From assembly GCA_016794665.1 (NCBI GenBank), contig JAEUHB010000086.1, positions 1-56,394 on the forward strand: a DNA stretch of 56,394 nt, in the 5' to 3' direction. Source of the DNA: Opitutaceae bacterium (GTDB lineage Bacteria > Verrucomicrobiota > Verrucomicrobiia > Opitutales > Opitutaceae). Of the stretch, positions 1 to 8,687 are shown piece by piece. The position numbers and the translations under genes are program-made. Numbering within the stretch: position 1 is the first letter of the stretch; each line of letters starts with the position of its first letter. The notes under the pieces were generated by a model that was given only the letters and a program-made list of their open reading frames with translations, did not search any database and was not told where the DNA came from.

Positions 1-578
1 GGCATGCGACCCTGCCGGAAGAAGTGGACGCGCGCGGGATCGAGGCCGAAGCACTTGTGCTCCGCAAAAAACGCCTCGGTCGCGGCGTGGTTCGCGTGGC
101 TCGTCATGATGAACCAATGAAGCGGCCGCCCGTAGCGAAGACCCGCCGCCATGATTTTCTCCGCGAAGACCTGAAAGAGCGGCTTCCGCAGCACGGGCGT
201 CACCGGATAGGTTCCTTTCGGTCCGTCGTAGCCGAGGCGGGTCCCCTGCCCGCCCGCCACCGTAAACGCCGCGACGCGCCCGGCGCGCAGCGCCGACTCG
301 CCCTGGGCCTTGGCCCGCGCCCAGCCCGCGGCATCGCCGCCGCTCGTGGGGTGCCGCTCGTAGGGCGCGGGCGCGAGGCCGGCGAGGCTCACGCCTGCGG
401 CGGCATTCTCAGCGAGGAGGGTGCGCGTGAGCCGGGCGATTTCGCCGAGGTCAATCTCGGCGGCCTCGGCGAAAAGCTGATGCCGTTCGGTTGCGGTGCA
501 ACGCTCAAGATGGGCGAAGACGTGCCCTTGGCCGGCTTGGGCAAAGCGTTCGATCAGCGGAGAAGATTGTCGGTCCAT
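1..578 (-). CDS. UDP-sugar pyrophosphorylase (UDPGP family), 3' part outside window
   Basis: N-terminal 192 residues of a uridylyltransferase that joins UTP and a hexose(amine)-1-phosphate to give a UDP-sugar for cell-envelope synthesis. The reading frame is open from ATG 578 to the window edge, so the gene is cut by the window rather than broken. At about residues 104-120 it has the nucleotide-binding signature GGQGTRLGYDGPKGTYP, characteristic of the eukaryote-like UDPGP/UAP1 fold and not of GalU or GlmU. The N-terminal helical part (ERHQLFAEAAEIDL) also fits UAP1-type proteins. It starts 17 bases after the stop of the FtsB-like gene, so the two are probably cotranscribed. Glucose versus N-acetylglucosamine specificity cannot be told from this part. 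Confidence 0.85.
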   Translation of the reverse strand, partial: MDRQSSPLIERFAQAGQGHVFAHLERCTATERHQLFAEAAEIDLGEIARLTRTLLAENAAAGVSLAGLAPAPYERHPTSGGDAAGWARAKAQGESALRAGRVAAFTVAGGQGTRLGYDGPKGTYPVTPVLRKPLFQVFAEKIMAAGLRYGRPLHWFIMTSHANHAATEAFFAEHKCFGLDPARVHFFRQGRM

Positions 579-595
579 GCGTTGGCGATGAAGGG

Positions 596-907
596 TCAGA
601 AACCCGGATCGAAGCGGATGACGACCTCGCCTTTCCGACCGTAGCCGAGCTGCTGCCGGATCACGTGCTCGGCAAAGTCGGGATCATTGCGCAGTCGCTT
701 GAGAAAAATCTCCTGTTCCTTGAACCGCGCCTCGGCGGCCGCGAGCCTCGCCTCACCCGCCGCCTGCACTTGGCGGAGCTGCAGGTATTCGCCCCGCGCC
801 TCGAGAAACATCGCGCCAGCCCAGCCGCCGAACACGCAGAGCAGGACGACGTAGGTGAGGACGATGAGGCGGCGAGGAGTCACAGTTCGTCCAAGATCAA
901 CGGACAC
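596..907 (-). CDS. FtsB/DivIC-like septum formation initiator
   Basis: A 103-residue bitopic membrane protein. A short cytoplasmic N-terminus is followed by one transmembrane helix (about residues 14-34) and then a charged heptad-like coiled coil (about 38-75, rich in Q, R, E and A), ending in a small domain with LRNDPDFAEHVIRQQLGYG. This architecture and the DPDFAE..IR..LGY signature are those of FtsB/DivIC proteins, which link FtsL and FtsQ in the divisome. The start is GTG at 907; no ATG gives a better fit. The pyrophosphorylase gene follows 17 bases downstream, suggesting a small envelope/division operon. Functional assignment rests on family resemblance and size only. Confidence 0.8.
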   Translation of the reverse strand: MSVDLGRTVTPRRLIVLTYVVLLCVFGGWAGAMFLEARGEYLQLRQVQAAGEARLAAAEARFKEQEIFLKRLRNDPDFAEHVIRQQLGYGRKGEVVIRFDPGF

Positions 908-1011
908 GGCCCGAAATGAGTAAAGGAGATTTAAAATCCGGCCAGAAACCGCCCCCGCGGCACATTACGGCGTGCGCCCGCCGATTCCCGAGGCAACGGT
1001 TTCTACCCATC

Positions 1012-1830
1012 ATGTATCAGAGTTTCTACGGGTTCTCGGAGATGCCATTCAACATCACCCCGGATCCACGCTTCCTCTACCTGAGCCCCACGCATCAGGA
1101 AGCGCTGCAGCACCTCAAATACGGTGTCTCCGAGCGCAAGGGCTTCATCGTGCTCGTCGGCGAGGTCGGCTGCGGCAAGACCACCCTCTGCCGCCGTTTC
1201 CTCAACGAACTCGACCCCGCGCGGTTCGACACCGCCTTGATTCTGAACCCGCGCATCACCGAGACGCAGATGCTCAAGGCCATCCTCACCGAGCTCGGGG
1301 AGACTCAGCTTGGGCGCAGCCAGAACGACCTCGTGGCCCAGGTGAACCGCGTGCTCATGGAGCGCATCGAGCGCGGTCGCGACATCGTGCTCATCATCGA
1401 CGAGGCGCAGAACCTCACGTTTGAGGTGCTCGAGCAGGTCCGCCTGCTTTCCAATCTCGAGACGGACAAGCAGAAGCTCCTCCAGATCGTGCTCATGGGC
1501 CAGCCCGAGCTGAAGCAGGTGCTGGCCAAACCCGAGCTGCGCCAGCTCCGCCAGCGCATCCTTGTTCACTACGAGCTGCGCCAGCTCACGCCAACGGACC
1601 TCGGGGCCTACATCCAGCACCGCCTCACGCTCGCCGGCGGCAACGGCCGCCCGAGCTTCAGCCCGTGGGCGCTGCGCGCCCTGCACCGCGAGAGCGCCGG
1701 AATTCCCCGCATCCTCAACAATCTTTGCGACAAGGCGCTCCTCTCCGCCTTCATCCGCGACTCGGACGAGGTCACCTACTGGGATGTCCGTCGCGCCGCG
1801 AAAGAAACCCGTCTCCTCACCGCCGCCTGA
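1012..1830 (+). CDS. ExeA/GspA-like AAA+ ATPase
   Basis: A 272-residue P-loop ATPase of the ExeA (general secretion pathway A) type. The start at ATG 1012 gives the family's usual N-terminus MYQSFYGFSEMPFNITPDP; an in-frame ATG at 916 would add 32 unrelated residues. Walker A is GEVGCGKTTL (about residues 49-58) and Walker B is IVLIIDEAQ (about 123-131), followed by the sensor-like RLLSNLETDKQKLLQIVLMGQPEL typical of these ATPases (shown here only as a landmark). ExeA works with GspB/ExeB to insert the secretin through peptidoglycan; a GspB-like gene follows four bases later, supporting the pairing. No C-terminal peptidoglycan-binding domain is present, so it is the short cytoplasmic form. 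No other type II secretion gene lies in the window. Confidence 0.85.
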   Translation: MYQSFYGFSEMPFNITPDPRFLYLSPTHQEALQHLKYGVSERKGFIVLVGEVGCGKTTLCRRFLNELDPARFDTALILNPRITETQMLKAILTELGETQLGRSQNDLVAQVNRVLMERIERGRDIVLIIDEAQNLTFEVLEQVRLLSNLETDKQKLLQIVLMGQPELKQVLAKPELRQLRQRILVHYELRQLTPTDLGAYIQHRLTLAGGNGRPSFSPWALRALHRESAGIPRILNNLCDKALLSAFIRDSDEVTYWDVRRAAKETRLLTAA

Positions 1831-1833
1831 GCC

Positions 1834-2643
1834 ATGAGCCTCATCAACGACGCCCTCAAGAAAGCCCAGCGCGTGCGGCACGACGGCCCCGAGCTCTCGC
1901 CCGCGGCCTGCCCCGGGGCTCCAGCCGCCCCGGCCTTCACTAGCGCACCGGCACCCGCACCTGCATTCACGCCCGCCGCCCCGCGATCCCGCCCGCGCAA
2001 GCCCGTCGGCCTGATCGCCGGAGGCGCAGCGTTGGTCGCGTTGGCGGCCGCCTCTGTCGTGTTGTTGATGAACCGTCGCGCTGATCCGGCGCCCGCGGTC
2101 AGTGCACCGGTCAAGCCGGCCACGCCCGCGCCGTTCGTCACTTCCGCCCCCGCTTCGGCGCCGCTGACTACGGCGCCGGTGGCGGCCGCACCAGCACCCG
2201 CACCCGCCACGGTCGCGACGCCGCCACCCGCCGCCACCGCACCGGTCGTTGCCAACCCGGTCCCCGCGACCCCGCCCGTCGCACCCGCTGCCGTCACGCC
2301 AGCCCCTGTCGCGCCGCCGGCCCTCATCACCGCGGCCGCACCGGCTCCGGTCCCCATCGCCACGAAATCAGAGCCGCCCGCCGCCGTGCCAGTCGCGCCT
2401 GCGGCCCAGCCAGCCCCGCCCGCGGCGCCGAAACCCGACGAACGCATCGCCAACTTTGTCGACGCCATCCGTGTCGCGGGTGTGCGCAATCCGGGACCCG
2501 AGGGCCGCGTGATCATGAATGATCGCGTCTACAAGCCCAACGACACCGTGGACCGCGCGCTCGGTGTGAAGCTCAGGACCATCGCCGCCAACCGCCTCAC
2601 GTTCACCGACGCCAACGGCCTCGTTTACGAAAAGGAGTTCTGA
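1834..2643 (+). CDS. GspB-like membrane protein with Pro/Ala-rich linker
   Basis: A 269-residue protein beginning MSLINDALKKAQ, the short motif shared by many GspB/ExeB-type partners of ExeA. After a Pro/Ala-rich stretch there is one transmembrane helix (about residues 53-78, GLIAGGAALVALAAASVVLL), then some 110 residues of Pro/Ala/Val low-complexity linker, then a folded C-terminal domain (about 207-269) containing VAGVRNPGPEGRVIMNDRVY and ending VYEKEF, as in the GspB C-terminal domain. The linker would span the periplasm. The gene starts three bases after the ExeA-like stop, so translation is likely coupled. Its role is probably assembly of a secretin or pilus complex encoded elsewhere. 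Confidence 0.75.
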   Translation: MSLINDALKKAQRVRHDGPELSPAACPGAPAAPAFTSAPAPAPAFTPAAPRSRPRKPVGLIAGGAALVALAAASVVLLMNRRADPAPAVSAPVKPATPAPFVTSAPASAPLTTAPVAAAPAPAPATVATPPPAATAPVVANPVPATPPVAPAAVTPAPVAPPALITAAAPAPVPIATKSEPPAAVPVAPAAQPAPPAAPKPDERIANFVDAIRVAGVRNPGPEGRVIMNDRVYKPNDTVDRALGVKLRTIAANRLTFTDANGLVYEKEF

Positions 2644-2661
2644 GCCGGCTCGCTCGCCCGC

Positions 2662-5553
2662 CTACGGCGTGAGCGACTGAATCCACTCCGCGATCACGCG
2701 CACGCCGTCCGGATCCGGCACACGGCTCCCGACGGGCGGCATCTGGCCCGGCCCGCGTGCACCCATGCGCGGCAGGATCACGCTGCGGCCCGCCGCTCCC
2801 GCCGCGATCACGCGTGCATCGGGCAGGCCGAAATCGCCGTGCTCCGGCCGCTCGCCGAGCGCCTGCATCCGCTCCGCGGGCACGCCCCACTCGAAGTTCA
2901 TCGCGCTGTTGCCACCACCCGAGACCGTGTGGCAATGCGCGCAATTAACCGCGAGGTAGCTCCTCGCGCGCACGTCCAGCGACGCATTCGAATCGCCAGG
3001 CGCCGCCAACCGCGCCAATCCCTCCGGCGCCCGCGGCAGCAAGGGCGAGACCGCCGCCACGCGCTGTTCACCGAAGTCAATCGCCGGTTCCGGCGGAAAG
3101 CCCCGCCCGCCGCGGCCAACCCGCCCGCCGCGGCCGCCACCACGCTCGCGGCGCGGCGCCGGCTCGACCTTGAGTAACCCCATCGCTTCCCACCGACCGA
3201 GCTGATCGCCGGAGTTCAGCTGCCCATCGCGCAGCGTCAGCGAGAACATCGCCTCGCGCGAATGGCACATCAGGCACTCCGCCCGGCTCGGCACGCGCCA
3301 CGCGCGGCCGCCCGCCAACGTGAGATCCGCGCCAGCCTTTTCGGCCAGCGTCGCGTCGCGCTGCGTTGCGTCCCACACGTAGGTGTAGCCCGCCCAGTCG
3401 CCTTGCGCCTTCACCAACACGCGCGTCTCGATGCGGCGCCCGGCTAGGCTGAGGGTCTGCGCGAGGATCGCGCCATCGGGCGCCTCCCATGATTTTTCGC
3501 GCCCGACCTCGATCACCGCCCCAGCAGGCAGCGCGAGGTGGTGCGCACCCTCCGCGCCGTCGTGCCAACCTGGGGCGTTGATCCGGTAGGGCTCGACTCC
3601 GGCGGCGGGCGCGAGCGTGGCCGTGTCGGCAAACAACCCCGTCGCCGACAACCGCACCGGAAACGGCTTCGACGGCGCCCGGCGGGCCGGCGCGCGCACC
3701 AGACGGTGCACGCCGCCGACTGCCACGCGGTTCGCGCGGGGCGAACCGTAATCAGTGAGCACGATCTCGCCGGCGGCATCGGCCGTGATGTGCGTGAGCG
3801 CGAACGGCGTGTCCACGAGTTCGCGCGCCCATTCGACCTTCTTGCCGTCGTGCTTCGCGGCCCAGACGCGGCCGGTGTTGAAGTCGCCGAAGAGGAAAGC
3901 GCCGACGAGTTCCGGGAAGTTCCTGCCTCGGTAGACCACACCGCCTGTGAGTGAGCGGAACTCCGCATGGGAAAACTCCAGCGTTGGCGGCGTGACTGGC
4001 GTTGGCCCCACGGGCCGGCTCAAGCTGAAGCGCCGGCTGCCCTCATAGGCGCTCCAGCCGTAGTTGGCGCCACGCTGCACGAGGTGGGCAAACTCCCACT
4101 GGTCCTGCCCGTTCTCGCCCGACCATAGCTGGCCACTCGCGGCGTCAAAGGTGAGCCGCCACGGATTGCGCATGCCGTAGGTCCAGGTCTCCGGTGCGAA
4201 GCGCGCGTCGCCCACGAAGGGATTGTCGCCCGGGACCGAGTAGTTCTTCCCGTCCGCCGGCCGGTCCACGTTGATGCGCATGATTTTCGATCGCAGGGTG
4301 CGAGGATCCTGGCCGACACGATCCCTGTCGCTGTCCGACGTGCCGTCGCCGCTCGAGACGAAGAGCAGCCCGTCCGCGCCAAACGCGAGCCCGCCGCCGT
4401 TGTGGCCGCCGCTCGGCCATTCGAGAATCACGAGGCGCGTCTCCGGATCGGGCCGCCCATCGCGCACCGTGTAGCGCACCAACCGCGAGTGCCGCACGCG
4501 TTGCTCGTCGGGGCCATTCGTCCCGAGAAAGACGAATCCATTTTCCGCGAAGCGCGGATGAAACGCGATGTTTGTGATTTGGTCGCCTGACTCGAGCAGC
4601 GTCTCCGCGTCGCTGCCGTCGCCATCGACACGGAAGCGCCCGAGCCTCATGCCGCCGCCCCAGCCGCCCTCTTGATCCAGGAACCACATCCACCGGCCGT
4701 CGGGTGTGGGCGCGAGCGTCACCATCGCACGCGCGGCCAGCCTCGGCCATGCCGGCACGGTGGAAAAATGCGGCGGCTCGCCGGGCGGAGTGAGCAGGCT
4801 CGTGCCCGTCCAGGCGCCGCGCGGAATTGTCGGCGGACCGACGAATGTCAGCGGCGCGTAGTCGGCCGTGAGATGAAAACTCGGCCGCGAAAGCGGCACG
4901 GCGCTCGAAAGTTCCTGCGCGGGTTTTCGGCCGTTCACGCGGCAGAGGTTCACGCGCCACGTCTCGCCCGGCACCGGCCGCCCGCCCGTCATGGAAAAGT
5001 CACTCCACGGGATGCGCCCCTCCACGGTCCAGCCCCGGTCGCGATCCGAGGCGTCGTTGATTGTGCCGCGCACCGCGACGCGGACATCGACGTGGAAACG
5101 CTCGCGTCGGACGACCTCGGATAGATTCCGCACGCTCGCCGGACCCGGGAAAAACGCGTCGAAAATCGCCCCGTGGGGATTGAACTCAAACTCGTAGTAG
5201 CCCGCGTGTCTTTCCGAAGGCTTGAGGAATAGCTCGAACACATCGTCATTCCACATCGGGCCGTCGTGCTCGGTGATCGCGTTGGCGATGTCGGCGTCGT
5301 CCAGCTCCGCAAGGAAGTAAATCCACTCGCGATCCCAGAGCAGGCGGGCACGCGTGCCCTCGCGCGCAGCGGGGCCACCAGGCAGCCACGGCTGGCGGAA
5401 GCCGTCCACGATCTGCGCGTCGCGCCAGGCGGCGTCTTCACCGCGACCGTCAATCACCGGCGGCACCGGGGCCCAACGGCACTCGTAGTTCGGCGCGGCC
5501 ACGGCCGAGGCGGCGAGGCCGAGGGCGGCGCAAAGGCGGCGAGCGGGGATCAT
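2662..5553 (-). CDS. Secreted CBM9 / PQQ-type sugar dehydrogenase / diheme cytochrome c fusion
   Basis: A 963-residue exported protein with a signal peptide (MIPARRLCAALGLAASAVAA). Residues about 25-235 resemble a family 9 carbohydrate-binding module (PVIDGRGEDAAWRDA, and WTVEGRIPWSDF). Residues about 265-620 are a six-bladed glucose/sorbosone dehydrogenase propeller (GGHNGGGLAFGADGLLFVSSGDG, WTYGMRNPWRLTFD in order). The C-terminal third has two haem c sites, CLMCH (about 758) and CAHCH (about 870), and resembles SO2930-type diheme cytochromes. The whole would bind a sugar, oxidise it with PQQ and pass electrons to its own haems in the periplasm. An in-frame start at 5607 is possible, but 5553 leads directly into the signal peptide. 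The substrate is unknown. Confidence 0.85.
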   Translation of the reverse strand: MIPARRLCAALGLAASAVAAPNYECRWAPVPPVIDGRGEDAAWRDAQIVDGFRQPWLPGGPAAREGTRARLLWDREWIYFLAELDDADIANAITEHDGPMWNDDVFELFLKPSERHAGYYEFEFNPHGAIFDAFFPGPASVRNLSEVVRRERFHVDVRVAVRGTINDASDRDRGWTVEGRIPWSDFSMTGGRPVPGETWRVNLCRVNGRKPAQELSSAVPLSRPSFHLTADYAPLTFVGPPTIPRGAWTGTSLLTPPGEPPHFSTVPAWPRLAARAMVTLAPTPDGRWMWFLDQEGGWGGGMRLGRFRVDGDGSDAETLLESGDQITNIAFHPRFAENGFVFLGTNGPDEQRVRHSRLVRYTVRDGRPDPETRLVILEWPSGGHNGGGLAFGADGLLFVSSGDGTSDSDRDRVGQDPRTLRSKIMRINVDRPADGKNYSVPGDNPFVGDARFAPETWTYGMRNPWRLTFDAASGQLWSGENGQDQWEFAHLVQRGANYGWSAYEGSRRFSLSRPVGPTPVTPPTLEFSHAEFRSLTGGVVYRGRNFPELVGAFLFGDFNTGRVWAAKHDGKKVEWARELVDTPFALTHITADAAGEIVLTDYGSPRANRVAVGGVHRLVRAPARRAPSKPFPVRLSATGLFADTATLAPAAGVEPYRINAPGWHDGAEGAHHLALPAGAVIEVGREKSWEAPDGAILAQTLSLAGRRIETRVLVKAQGDWAGYTYVWDATQRDATLAEKAGADLTLAGGRAWRVPSRAECLMCHSREAMFSLTLRDGQLNSGDQLGRWEAMGLLKVEPAPRRERGGGRGGRVGRGGRGFPPEPAIDFGEQRVAAVSPLLPRAPEGLARLAAPGDSNASLDVRARSYLAVNCAHCHTVSGGGNSAMNFEWGVPAERMQALGERPEHGDFGLPDARVIAAGAAGRSVILPRMGARGPGQMPPVGSRVPDPDGVRVIAEWIQSLTP

Positions 5554-5681
5554 GCGTCGCGAGACTTGGCCCGCTGGTTTCCATGACAACACCGTTTCGA
5601 CCGCCACCGCGCGGCGCGCGCTCCAATACGCCTTTCTTCACCCTCGCCCTCGCAGCCACCACGCGGGCCGAAAGTGCGCCG

Positions 5682-6971
5682 TCACCGCCCCGCCTCGCGC
5701 AGCAGGCGGTCTTTCTGAAATTCCGGCAGCGGCGCGGCGCGGAGCCACGGCACGGCGGCATCGGGGTTGGTGATCAGCCAGCGGCGGGCGATTTGCTCGA
5801 CCATCGCGTCGCTTACATCACTGCGCGGCAATTCGCGGAGGAAGGCCGCCGCGTCGGCCGCCGAGGCCGCGAGTCGGCCCTCAAGGTAAATTTGAAGAGC
5901 CTGCTCGCGCGCCGCACTGCCCGGCAGGCCAGCAAGCCAGCGGCCAATCGCGCCGGTGTCAGCGGGTCCGCGCTCGCGGACAAAATCGAGGAGCGCAGCC
6001 TCCAGGTCGCGGCCGGGAGGTTGGGTCGCCAACCACGCGGCAAACTCCGGGGCATCCGTGCGCAACATCAGGTCACCTCCGCCCAAGCCGCGCGAGCGGA
6101 TGCCACGCTGGCCAGGAGCGTTCCCGCGCCGTCGCGCCACCGGCACACCGAGGCCGGTCTCGATCCCAGCCAGCGCCGCGTCGCGTTCCGCCCCGAGCGC
6201 GAGTTCGTTCGCCCAAGCGAGCGCCGCGGCCCGGTCTTGCGCGACCCAAGTCTGTGCAATCGCAGCCGCGAGGACCAATCTTTCCCGGCTCGCCGGCAGT
6301 TCGCCCAGGAGGCCGCTCGCGCGCCGCGGGTGCCTCTGCCCCACCGCGAAAATCATTGCCGCCCGCAGGCGCGGATCCTCCCGTTGGCCCCCGAGCCAGT
6401 CGAGCGCCGCGTCCGGATCGACGCCGGCCCATGCCGCCGCCAAGGCGAGCCGCGCCTCGGCGCGAGCCGGGGTATCCGGCCAAGCCTCGACGCCCTGAAG
6501 CAACACGCGGGGCGACCGCAGCACGCCAGCCGCCGCCACCTCGCGCAAAGCCACGCCCGCAGCCGGCCCCGCGAGGCCGGCCGCCCAAGCCAGTGCCGTG
6601 TTGGCATCCCGCGCAGCCCACGCGCGCGCCGCGTGGCCGATCCCAGACGCTTGCGCCGGGCCGGCCTCCAGCGCAACGGCGAGTGCGCCCGCCACCGCCG
6701 GCTCGGTCGCCGCCAGTTCCCGGATAGCCTGCTCCGTCGCTCGCATCCGGGCCGCGGGATCAGCAAGGACGGCGAGCGCTCCAACGGCTTCCGACATCCG
6801 GCCGGAACGCGCGGCGTCCACGGCGCCGCGCACCGCGCGCAACTCCCGCTCAGCTGGAGTCGGGCCGGCGGGCACCCCGCCCACCGTCGGCATCGCGGGC
6901 GCGCGCACCTGTGGCGGCGCGACGCAGCCGACCAGCAAAAGAAGCGGCAGCGAGGCTAGGTGGAGGCGCAT
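5682..6971 (-). CDS. Ala-rich helical-repeat lipoprotein, function unknown
   Basis: A 429-residue predicted outer-membrane or periplasmic lipoprotein. The start at ATG 6971 gives MRLHLASLPLLLLVGC, a signal peptide with a lipobox ending at Cys16; the frame extends upstream to 7010 but that would bury the signal. The rest is very Ala/Arg/Leu-rich and made of degenerate helical repeats with the pattern W-x-x-x-D-x-x-A-A-L-x-W (for example WAARDANTALAWAAGL, WAGVDPDAALDWLGG, WVAQDRAAALAWANEL, WLITNPDAAVPWLRAA). Similar repeats are common in uncharacterised verrucomicrobial secreted proteins. No enzyme motif is visible. A scaffold or protein-binding role is only a guess. It lies between two other secreted proteins on the same strand. 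Confidence 0.75.
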   Translation of the reverse strand: MRLHLASLPLLLLVGCVAPPQVRAPAMPTVGGVPAGPTPAERELRAVRGAVDAARSGRMSEAVGALAVLADPAARMRATEQAIRELAATEPAVAGALAVALEAGPAQASGIGHAARAWAARDANTALAWAAGLAGPAAGVALREVAAAGVLRSPRVLLQGVEAWPDTPARAEARLALAAAWAGVDPDAALDWLGGQREDPRLRAAMIFAVGQRHPRRASGLLGELPASRERLVLAAAIAQTWVAQDRAAALAWANELALGAERDAALAGIETGLGVPVARRRGNAPGQRGIRSRGLGGGDLMLRTDAPEFAAWLATQPPGRDLEAALLDFVRERGPADTGAIGRWLAGLPGSAAREQALQIYLEGRLAASAADAAAFLRELPRSDVSDAMVEQIARRWLITNPDAAVPWLRAAPLPEFQKDRLLREAGR

Positions 6972-7040
6972 GGGACTCGCTCCACTCATAGCCGAACCGC
7001 TCCCGATCACAATGGCCGAGGCGGGATTTCTGCCAGCGGA

Positions 7041-8510
7041 TCAGGGCGACTTGCCGCTCAGATCGATGGTGACCGTCGCCTCGCTGAAGTTGGCCGGGCT
7101 CGCGATCTCGGTGATGCGATAGCGGAACGTGTAGAGACCCGAGGAAGTCTTGGGCGCGACGGTGACCGCACCGGTCGAGAGGTTCAGGGCAAATCCCTTG
7201 GGCAGCGCGGCGGGCAAGGAGATCGCGACCTTGGCGGTGGTCGCCCGAGCGCCACTGAACGTGTCGTTGGCGAGCACGCTCGCGATGACCGTGCCGCCCG
7301 TTTTCGATGAGCCGCGCGCGGAATCGGGCGCGGCGTAGATCGCGTTCGGGCGAATCGTCACGGTCGCCTGCGACGTGTTCGCGGGATTCGCGCGCTCGGC
7401 GATGCGATAGGTGAGCGTGTGCGTGCCGTGCGGGGTGCCCGGCGCGACGGTGACGGCGCCGGTGGCGGGATTGAGCGCGACGCCGGCGTGGCTCGAGGAA
7501 ACCTGCGCCAGCACGACGACGGAAGGCGCGGCGATGACGCCGCCGAGCGTATCGTTGGCAAGCACGTTCGCGACGGCAGTGCCGCCGGCCGCGAACGCGA
7601 CATAACCCTGATCGGCGGCCGCAAAGATCGGATACGAACGCACCGTGACGAGGGCGACGGCATCGTCATTGTTCGCCGGATTGCCGACCGCCGCGATGCG
7701 ATAGACGAGCGCGTGGGTGCCGGCCGCCGTGCCCGGGGCGACGGCGAGCGTGCCGTCGGCGGACAACGTGAGCCCGGCAATCGCCGGTGATTCCAGAGTG
7801 AGTGTAACCGTTGCAGCGGTGGGGCGCACCCCGCCGATCCAGTCGTTGGCGAGCACATTGAGGGCGGCGCCGCCGAGCGGCGAAGGCGAGAATCCGGCGT
7901 CGTCGTTGGCATGGACCTTGCCGTCGAACTGGCCGGTCGGCCGCCACAGGAAGACGCCGATGCCGCCCGCGGCGGCGCCGCTCGCGCCCTGAACATGGAA
8001 CGACCCTGTGGTGAAGAAGGTGTCGAGGCTCGTGATCACGGCCGCCTCCACGGGCTGGTTGGTGGCATCCGATCGCGCAGTCCAGCCTGCGGTCATGCGA
8101 AAATCAAAACAGGGCTGATAGGTCGGGCAGCCGGCGAAGGCCTGGGTCGTGCGGAAAACCGCGTGGAACTGGGACGCGGGAGTAACGTATTCGGGGCCCG
8201 CGACCGTGAGGGTCGGGCTCGCGGCAATCGCGGGGGCCCAGCGGCTGAAGAGTTGCACGACCTGGGCGTCGGTGGCCCAGACCCAGCCGGTGAGCGCGCG
8301 GCCATTGACCGTGCCAATCGCCGGAGTCACCCCGTCCTGCGACGCGACGGCGGCGACCTGAGCCCAGCTGAGGCCGGTCGTTTCAGTGAGCTGGCGCCAT
8401 TCCTTGCCGGCGCCGTCGTTGAAATGCTGCGCGTGCGCGGGGGTGAGATGGGCGATAAGAAAAGCGGCGCCCGTGGCGACCGCGCGCAGTCCATTGCGTT
8501 CTGGGTTCAT
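7041..8510 (-). CDS. Secreted protein with three Ig/cadherin-like VLAND repeats
   Basis: A 489-residue exported protein. ATG 8510 gives MNPERNGLRAVATGAAFLIAHLTPAHAQ, a signal peptide. An N-terminal domain of about 210 residues (GWVWATDAQVVQLFSRWAP; a CPTYQPC pair of cysteines; ending GGIGVFLWRP) has no function I recognise. It is followed by three repeats of about 85 residues, each with the phrase VLAND (for example ALNVLANDWIGG, VANVLANDTLGG, IASVLANDTFSG), a V-x-V-A-P-G-T/K-x-x-G turn and HTLTYRI-like strand, as in bacterial Ig/cadherin-like domains. It ends at the third repeat with no sorting signal. Likely a surface or secreted adhesion or matrix protein. It diverges from the TonB receptor gene at 8688. 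Confidence 0.75.
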   Translation of the reverse strand: MNPERNGLRAVATGAAFLIAHLTPAHAQHFNDGAGKEWRQLTETTGLSWAQVAAVASQDGVTPAIGTVNGRALTGWVWATDAQVVQLFSRWAPAIAASPTLTVAGPEYVTPASQFHAVFRTTQAFAGCPTYQPCFDFRMTAGWTARSDATNQPVEAAVITSLDTFFTTGSFHVQGASGAAAGGIGVFLWRPTGQFDGKVHANDDAGFSPSPLGGAALNVLANDWIGGVRPTAATVTLTLESPAIAGLTLSADGTLAVAPGTAAGTHALVYRIAAVGNPANNDDAVALVTVRSYPIFAAADQGYVAFAAGGTAVANVLANDTLGGVIAAPSVVVLAQVSSSHAGVALNPATGAVTVAPGTPHGTHTLTYRIAERANPANTSQATVTIRPNAIYAAPDSARGSSKTGGTVIASVLANDTFSGARATTAKVAISLPAALPKGFALNLSTGAVTVAPKTSSGLYTFRYRITEIASPANFSEATVTIDLSGKSP

Positions 8511-8687
8511 AGTTGGGATGTTGCTCGCGCCAATCTCCGGCATTCCCCGGAGCGGCCGACATTCCAGGATCGTAACAGTCCTGAGACATTCACCGGACTG
8601 ACGAATGCGGGGGGCGAGCATCGGCTTGACCGCAAGGGGCTCGTGTTGGCTCATTGTCGAGCCCCAGCAGACCCCGTCACCGCCCCC

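Noticed and set aside
24-644. A 206-residue plus-strand frame at the window start
   Set aside because: The minus strand reads a complete UDPGP motif (GGQGTRLGYDGPKG) in the same place; the plus frame is Arg/Gly-rich and without motif.
1834-2643. Pro/Ala-rich region as a TonB protein
   Set aside because: The N-terminal MSLINDALKKAQ motif and the C-terminal domain are those of GspB-like proteins; the Pro/Ala linker alone is not decisive.
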